From Betaproteobacteria bacterium (GTDB lineage: Bacteria > Pseudomonadota > Gammaproteobacteria > Burkholderiales > Thiobacteraceae), in the NCBI GenBank assembly GCA_024641855.1, contig JAHECG010000002.1, positions 52,089 through 116,088 of the forward strand: a stretch of 64,000 nucleotides of DNA. Direction: 5' to 3'. Below the pieces are notes generated by a model. It saw nothing but the letters and a program-made list of their open reading frames with translations, had not been told where the DNA came from and did no database searches. Numbering within the stretch: the stretch's first letter is position 1; every line of letters begins with the position of its first letter. The translations under genes and the position numbers were made by a program. Below, in pieces: positions 59,570 through 64,000 of the stretch.

Positions 59570-60331
59570 TTAATCGTCCGAGCGTTTGATCTTACGGCCG
59601 TTCAAAGGCTGATCCGGACGTGCGTTTCCTTCAAAAATCGCACGGAATTGCTCGATTTGGGCTTTGGATACGGTTACGGCATCTTCCAATACCATCCAGG
59701 TAACACCTTCAGAACAAGGCGGCGTAGTCAAGGATCCCGAGTAGCTGTAGTACTCACGCTCTCTCGGCAGAAGATTCGCCACATTCACATCAACGCCAGC
59801 CACTTCGACTTCACCCTCGGTTTTTGGAATATTGTCGAAAATAGGCTTGAGGAAAGCATTGGTGTGATCACCCTCTTTCAAGAACAAGCCCAACACTGCC
59901 AAATTGCCATAATCGTCGACATGTACCATGTGCGCTTCTAGTGGATAAGCCCGCCCATCTTTCAAGTGCTCGCTCGGTGTATGGAAGTGAAATTGCAATA
60001 AGCGGTATTTTTTGTCGCCCACGGTTAACGTGCTGCCGCTCGCATAATTCACTTGCGCCGTATGGCCATTGTTTTTAATCGTCAATGGCGTAGCTTTATA
60101 GTCAACCTTAAGTGACGGAACGCGTGCTTCCCGGGCGCGATATAAGTTGATCGGGCTTTGGCTCAAGCCATCCTTACACAGATGGAATTCTTCAGCCAAA
60201 TCGCCCCAATTTGCAGGCGCACATTCGGTTCCCGCTTCGTAGCAGAAATGTACGCTAGCCGCTTGCGCTGCGCTAAAAACAAAAACAGATGAAAGTGCGA
60301 GAATAACTTGTTTTAAAGTGCGATGTTGCAT
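59570..60331 (-). CDS. cah: Alpha-class periplasmic carbonic anhydrase
   Basis: Start chosen at MQHRTLKQVILALSSVFVFSAAQA (signal peptide); LLQFHFHTPSEHLKDGRAYPLEAHMVHVDDYGNLAVLGLFL; YSGSLTTPPCSEGVTWMVL. Confidence 0.93.
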   Translation of the reverse strand: MQHRTLKQVILALSSVFVFSAAQAASVHFCYEAGTECAPANWGDLAEEFHLCKDGLSQSPINLYRAREARVPSLKVDYKATPLTIKNNGHTAQVNYASGSTLTVGDKKYRLLQFHFHTPSEHLKDGRAYPLEAHMVHVDDYGNLAVLGLFLKEGDHTNAFLKPIFDNIPKTEGEVEVAGVDVNVANLLPREREYYSYSGSLTTPPCSEGVTWMVLEDAVTVSKAQIEQFRAIFEGNARPDQPLNGRKIKRSDD

Positions 60332-60458
60332 GCTTGCCTCCTTGGTGGTTGTAATATTTTTATGGCCGACATCAAACCATTTACCAAGGCACAGCGCAAT
60401 TGAGTAAATAACTATGAAATAATAGGCTTTATATACCAAAACCCTAAAACCTGAATAC

Positions 60459-60487
60459 AAAAAAGCCCTATTAATACGGGCTTTTTT
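60459..60487 (-). terminator. Intrinsic terminator downstream of rlmB
   Basis: AAAAAAGCCC-TATTAATAC-GGGCTTTTTT. Confidence 0.7.
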
Positions 60488-60531
60488 GTTAAAACATAAA
60501 ATAATAAGATATATCTAGAAATACATTTTTT

Positions 60532-61269
60532 CTAAAGCCTTCGCTGGCGTTGCGTCTCATATAGACAAATACCGCTCGCCACCGACACATTCAAGCTATC
60601 CACGCTACCAAACATCGGAATGCGCACCAACACATCGCAATGCTCGCGCGTCAAACGCCGTAAACCTTCTCCTTCGGCGCCCAACACCCAAGCGATTGGG
60701 CCGCTTAGCTTGGCGCTGAACAAATCTTGTTCAGCCTCCCCGTCCGCACCCATGATCCACACGCCTTCATCTTTGAGCTCGCGCAAACTGCGCGCCAGAT
60801 TGGTGACGGGGATAAACGGCACAACTTCAGCGGCACCCGAGGCGACTTTCCGCACCGTGGCGTTCACACCAACTGCACGATCCTTCGGTGCGATCACCGC
60901 ATGCGCACCCAAAGCATCAGCCAGACGCAAACAAGCGCCCAAATTATGCGGATCTTGCACACCATCCAATACCAATAACAATGCAGGCTCGGTCAGCACA
61001 TCCAACACATCTGCAATGGAAACCGCGAGCTTGATCGCTGAAACACGCGCCACGCAGCCTTGATGTTTGTCGTTGCCGACCATGCCGTCCAAGCGTTTGC
61101 GATCCACTGGCAAAATGCGCACCTTGAGTTGCTCGGCCAACTCCAACAAATTACGTACGCGCTGGTCTTTACGCTCGACATCGACATACAACTCGTTGAC
61201 GCTTTCGGCGTGGCTGCGCAAACGGCTTTGCACGGCATGAAAGCCGTAGATGAATTCATTGGCACTCAT
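60532..61269 (-). CDS. rlmB: 23S rRNA (guanosine-2'-O-)-methyltransferase RlmB
   Basis: [53 protein letters not shown]; SpoU motifs. Confidence 0.93.
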   Translation of the reverse strand: MSANEFIYGFHAVQSRLRSHAESVNELYVDVERKDQRVRNLLELAEQLKVRILPVDRKRLDGMVGNDKHQGCVARVSAIKLAVSIADVLDVLTEPALLLVLDGVQDPHNLGACLRLADALGAHAVIAPKDRAVGVNATVRKVASGAAEVVPFIPVTNLARSLRELKDEGVWIMGADGEAEQDLFSAKLSGPIAWVLGAEGEGLRRLTREHCDVLVRIPMFGSVDSLNVSVASGICLYETQRQRRL

Positions 61270-63590
61270 TTGCGGCGTTTCCGTTTGGGTGGGCGTTCGG
61301 GCACGGGTTCATGCTTTGTTTTTTTGCCTGATGCTTTGGCCGTCACTTTACGGGGTTCTTTACGAAATTCTTTCCGTGCACCTTTTCCAGAGTCTTGGCG
61401 TGGCTCGTTACTCGATTCGGCTAAAGAAAAATCGATACGGCTAGTCTCCAAATCAACCCGCGCGATCTTCACTTTCAAACGGTCGGATAAGCGATACACA
61501 TGGTGCGTACGCTCGCCGGTCATGGTATGACGTGCCGGATCGAACTGATAGTAGTCGTTGCCCAGTTCGGTGACATGCACCAAACCTTCCACATACACGC
61601 CATCCAGAGAGACGAAAATGCCAAAGCTGGTCACGCCGCTGATCGTGCCGTCAAACACTTCGCCCACACGATCTTGCATGTAGAAGCACTTCAGCCATTG
61701 CTCGACATCGCGCGTAGCGTCATCGGCACGGCGCTCGGTCATCGAGCAATGCGCGCCTAAATCTTTCCAACTGCCCGGCTTGTAATGTTCGCCCAGCAAA
61801 ACCGCTTTGATGGCGCGATGCACCAGCAAGTCCGGGTAACGCCGAATCGGTGAGGTGAAGTGCGTATACGATTCATACGCCAAGCCGAAATGGCCGGCGT
61901 TTTCCGGGTTGTATTGCGCTTGCTTGAGCGAGCGCAGCAGCACGGTTTGCAGTAATTGCGCATCCGGACGCAGCTTAATTTCTTCTAACAGCTTGGCGTA
62001 ATCCTTGGCATGCGGTTTATCGCCACCGGGCAATCCCAAGCCAAAACCTTTCAGGAAATCACGCAAGGCGACCAGCTTCTCCGGCGTCGGGCCTTCGTGT
62101 ACGCGGTACAGCGTCGGATGGTCATGGTCGTGCAAAAAATCCGAAGCGCACACATTGGCGGACAACATGCATTCTTCGATGATGCGATGCGCATCGTTGC
62201 GGAACACCGGCTGGATACGATCAATCTTGCCGTCTTCATTGAAGATCATCTGCGTTTCGATGGTCTCGAAATCGATGGCGCCACGCTTGCCGCGCGCCTT
62301 GGCCAAGGCTTTAAACAGCTTGTACAGTTCCTGTACGCGCGGCAATACCGCGGCGAATTGTTTGGCGGCTGGGCCTTTGGGCTTCTCCAGCATCTCCCAC
62401 GCCAGGTTATAGGTCAGCCGTGCATGCGAGTACATCACGCCCGGATAAAAACGATAGTGCTGAATTGCGCCCGTCGCAGAAATATCCATATCGCACACCA
62501 TGCACAACCGGTCCACTTCCGGATTCAGCGAGCACAAGCCATTGGATAACGCCTCCGGCAACATCGGAATCACGCGCCGCGGAAAATACACCGAGTTACC
62601 GCGATCCAGCGCTTCCTTATCCAAAGCGTCTTTCGGCTCCACATAGTGGCTAACATCGGCAATCGCCACCACCAAGCGCCAACCACGGCCTTGTTTTTCG
62701 CAAAACACCGCATCATCGAAGTCGCGCGCCGTCTCACCGTCGATGGTCACCAGCGGCAAGTCGCGAATATCCTCGCGCCCTTTCAAATCGGTTTTGCGCA
62801 CGCCTTTGGGGAATTTCTTCGCCAGCTTTTCGATCTCAGCCGAAAACACATGCGGCAATTCGTGTTTGCGCAGCGCAATTTCGATTTCCATGCCCGGATC
62901 CGCATAATTACCGAGAATTTCGATAATGCGGCCGATCGGCTGCGCATGTCGGCTGGGTTGTTGAATAATCTCAACCACCACCACTTGCCCCGGCTTGGCT
63001 TTTTTAGTGCCGCCCGGTTCCACCAAAATGTCTTGGCTGATGCGTTTATTTTCCGGAACCACGGTCGCGATGCCATGTTCCTGGATCAAGCGGCCGACGA
63101 TTTGCGTATTGGCGCGCTCCAACACTTCGACAATCGCGCCTTCCGGTCGGCCACGGCGATCCACGCCGATGGCGCGGGCCACCACGCGGTCGCCATGCAA
63201 TACTTTTTCCATCTCGCGCGTCGCGAGAAATAAATCCGCGCTGCCGTCATCCGGCACTAAAAAGCCATAGCCATCGGGATGGCCTTGCACGATGCCGGGG
63301 ATCAAATGCAGCTTATCCATCTTGCACAGCGCGCCTTTGCGGTTGCGCATGATCTGGCCATCGCGCTCCATGGCATCAATACGGCGCGAGAAAACCTGCA
63401 TTTCTTCCTGCGTAATGCCCATCAGTTTGGCGAAGTCTTCAAACTCCACCGGCACGCCCTGTTCTTCGAGCATAGTCAGGATGTATTCGCGGCTCGGCAG
63501 CGGCAAGCCGTATTTAGCTTGTTCACGCTCGTAATGCGGGTCCTTCAAACGGATTTTTGCGAGTTTGATTTTTTTGGGTTTCGTTGACAA
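61266..63590 (-). CDS. rnr: Ribonuclease R (TTG start)
   Basis: [69 protein letters not shown]1 domain. Confidence 0.95.
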   Translation of the reverse strand: MSTKPKKIKLAKIRLKDPHYEREQAKYGLPLPSREYILTMLEEQGVPVEFEDFAKLMGITQEEMQVFSRRIDAMERDGQIMRNRKGALCKMDKLHLIPGIVQGHPDGYGFLVPDDGSADLFLATREMEKVLHGDRVVARAIGVDRRGRPEGAIVEVLERANTQIVGRLIQEHGIATVVPENKRISQDILVEPGGTKKAKPGQVVVVEIIQQPSRHAQPIGRIIEILGNYADPGMEIEIALRKHELPHVFSAEIEKLAKKFPKGVRKTDLKGREDIRDLPLVTIDGETARDFDDAVFCEKQGRGWRLVVAIADVSHYVEPKDALDKEALDRGNSVYFPRRVIPMLPEALSNGLCSLNPEVDRLCMVCDMDISATGAIQHYRFYPGVMYSHARLTYNLAWEMLEKPKGPAAKQFAAVLPRVQELYKLFKALAKARGKRGAIDFETIETQMIFNEDGKIDRIQPVFRNDAHRIIEECMLSANVCASDFLHDHDHPTLYRVHEGPTPEKLVALRDFLKGFGLGLPGGDKPHAKDYAKLLEEIKLRPDAQLLQTVLLRSLKQAQYNPENAGHFGLAYESYTHFTSPIRRYPDLLVHRAIKAVLLGEHYKPGSWKDLGAHCSMTERRADDATRDVEQWLKCFYMQDRVGEVFDGTISGVTSFGIFVSLDGVYVEGLVHVTELGNDYYQFDPARHTMTGERTHHVYRLSDRLKVKIARVDLETSRIDFSLAESSNEPRQDSGKGARKEFRKEPRKVTAKASGKKTKHEPVPERPPKRKRRK

Positions 63591-63611
63591 ATCGGGGGTT
63601 TCCTATAAAAT
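63584..63611 (+). promoter_or_regulatory. Sigma70-like promoter of tRNA-Leu
   Basis: TTGACA - 16 nt - TAAAAT, 22 nt upstream of the tRNA 5' end. Confidence 0.7.
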
Positions 63612-63632
63612 TCGCTGCCTTGCTTTAGGCAT

Positions 63633-63719
63633 GCCCGGATGGCGGAATTGGTAGACGCACATGGTTCAGGTCCATGCGGTGGCAACACTGTGGAGGTTCG
63701 AGTCCTCTTCCGGGCACCA
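63633..63719 (+). tRNA. tRNA-Leu (CAG), CCA encoded
   Basis: GCCCGGATGGCGGAATTGGTAGACGCACATGGTTCAGGTCCATGCGGTGGCAACACTGTGGAGGTTCGAGTCCTCTTCCGGGCACCA. Confidence 0.96.
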
Positions 63720-63731
63720 TCAAGAAATATT

Positions 63732-63764
63732 AAAAACCGCATCCATACTTGATGCGGTTTTTTA
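63732..63764 (+). terminator. Intrinsic terminator downstream of tRNA-Leu
   Basis: AAAAACCGCATC-CATACTT-GATGCGGTTTTTT. Confidence 0.85.
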
Positions 63765-63948
63765 TTGTCCGCAACAAAAGCAGCGAATCTGCTGCGGCAC
63801 TCTATAACTTTCGCATTTTACCCCAGTTTGCACTGAAGCTCTTTGGTTTGTGTAATGCTCAACCCAAGCCTGCAAAATAATTCCGCTGATTTAACCCCAA
63901 AGCTTTAAGCCCGGCGTTTAAACACCATCACCAACGCACGGAGCCACC

Positions 63949-64000
63949 ATGATGCAAGCCCTATTTCTATTCCTGTTGATGTTTGGCCTCACCCTACCGA
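63949..64000 (+). CDS. 5' end of an exported protein, truncated by window end
   Basis: Open frame MMQALFLFLLMFGLTLP (signal-peptide-like) preceded by CGGAGCCACC ribosome-binding-like sequence. Confidence 0.4.
   Translation, partial: MMQALFLFLLMFGLTLP

Noticed and set aside
62646-63233. 195-aa plus-strand ORF antisense to rnr
   Set aside because: Lies entirely opposite a strongly conserved RNase R frame; composition looks like a shadow frame.
1-64000. CRISPR arrays, insertion sequences, prophage or integrase genes
   Set aside because: No regularly spaced repeats, transposase or phage-type proteins were seen despite several tRNA genes that could serve as integration sites.

Overview
The window looks like a chromosomal segment of a Betaproteobacterium-type Gram-negative (inference from gene content and the rpsF-priB-rpsR-rplI, rlmB-rnr and hpnCDE neighbourhoods). 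Left to right: (1) a tightly overlapping minus-strand operon, about 1-13.1 kb, encoding a probable complete trans-envelope electron conduit: a bis-His di-heme b-type membrane protein, an FHA-domain decaheme cytochrome, a tandem GlcG/HbpS-like lipoprotein, an SH3-domain outer-membrane beta-barrel, a decaheme-LVIVD beta-propeller cytochrome, a pentaheme-type cytochrome and a truncated FAD/NAD(P) oxidoreductase; (2) a type II secretion segment gspHIJKLMN; (3) a TonB receptor / ABC-type binding protein / GGDEF-EAL module; (4) housekeeping genes dnaQ, rnhA, a methyltransferase, gloB and mltD; (5) a Yej-type peptide ABC transporter and fabI; (6) a decayed cheB remnant between fabI and ppiD; (7) ppiD, tRNA-Asp, tRNA-Val, hupB, lon, clpX, clpP, tig, tRNA-Leu; (8) hopanoid/squalene genes hpnCDE and an SDR; (9) a Ser/Thr kinase plus TssQ-like lipoprotein operon flanked by two paralogous PP2C-FHA pairs; (10) radA, alr, dnaB, rplI, rpsR, priB, rpsF, alpha-carbonic anhydrase, rlmB, rnr, tRNA-Leu. 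The most interesting items are the electron conduit operon with its FHA-cytochrome fusion, the duplicated kinase/phosphatase/FHA locus, and the cheB pseudogene. All family calls were made by eye from the translations; no database search was run.
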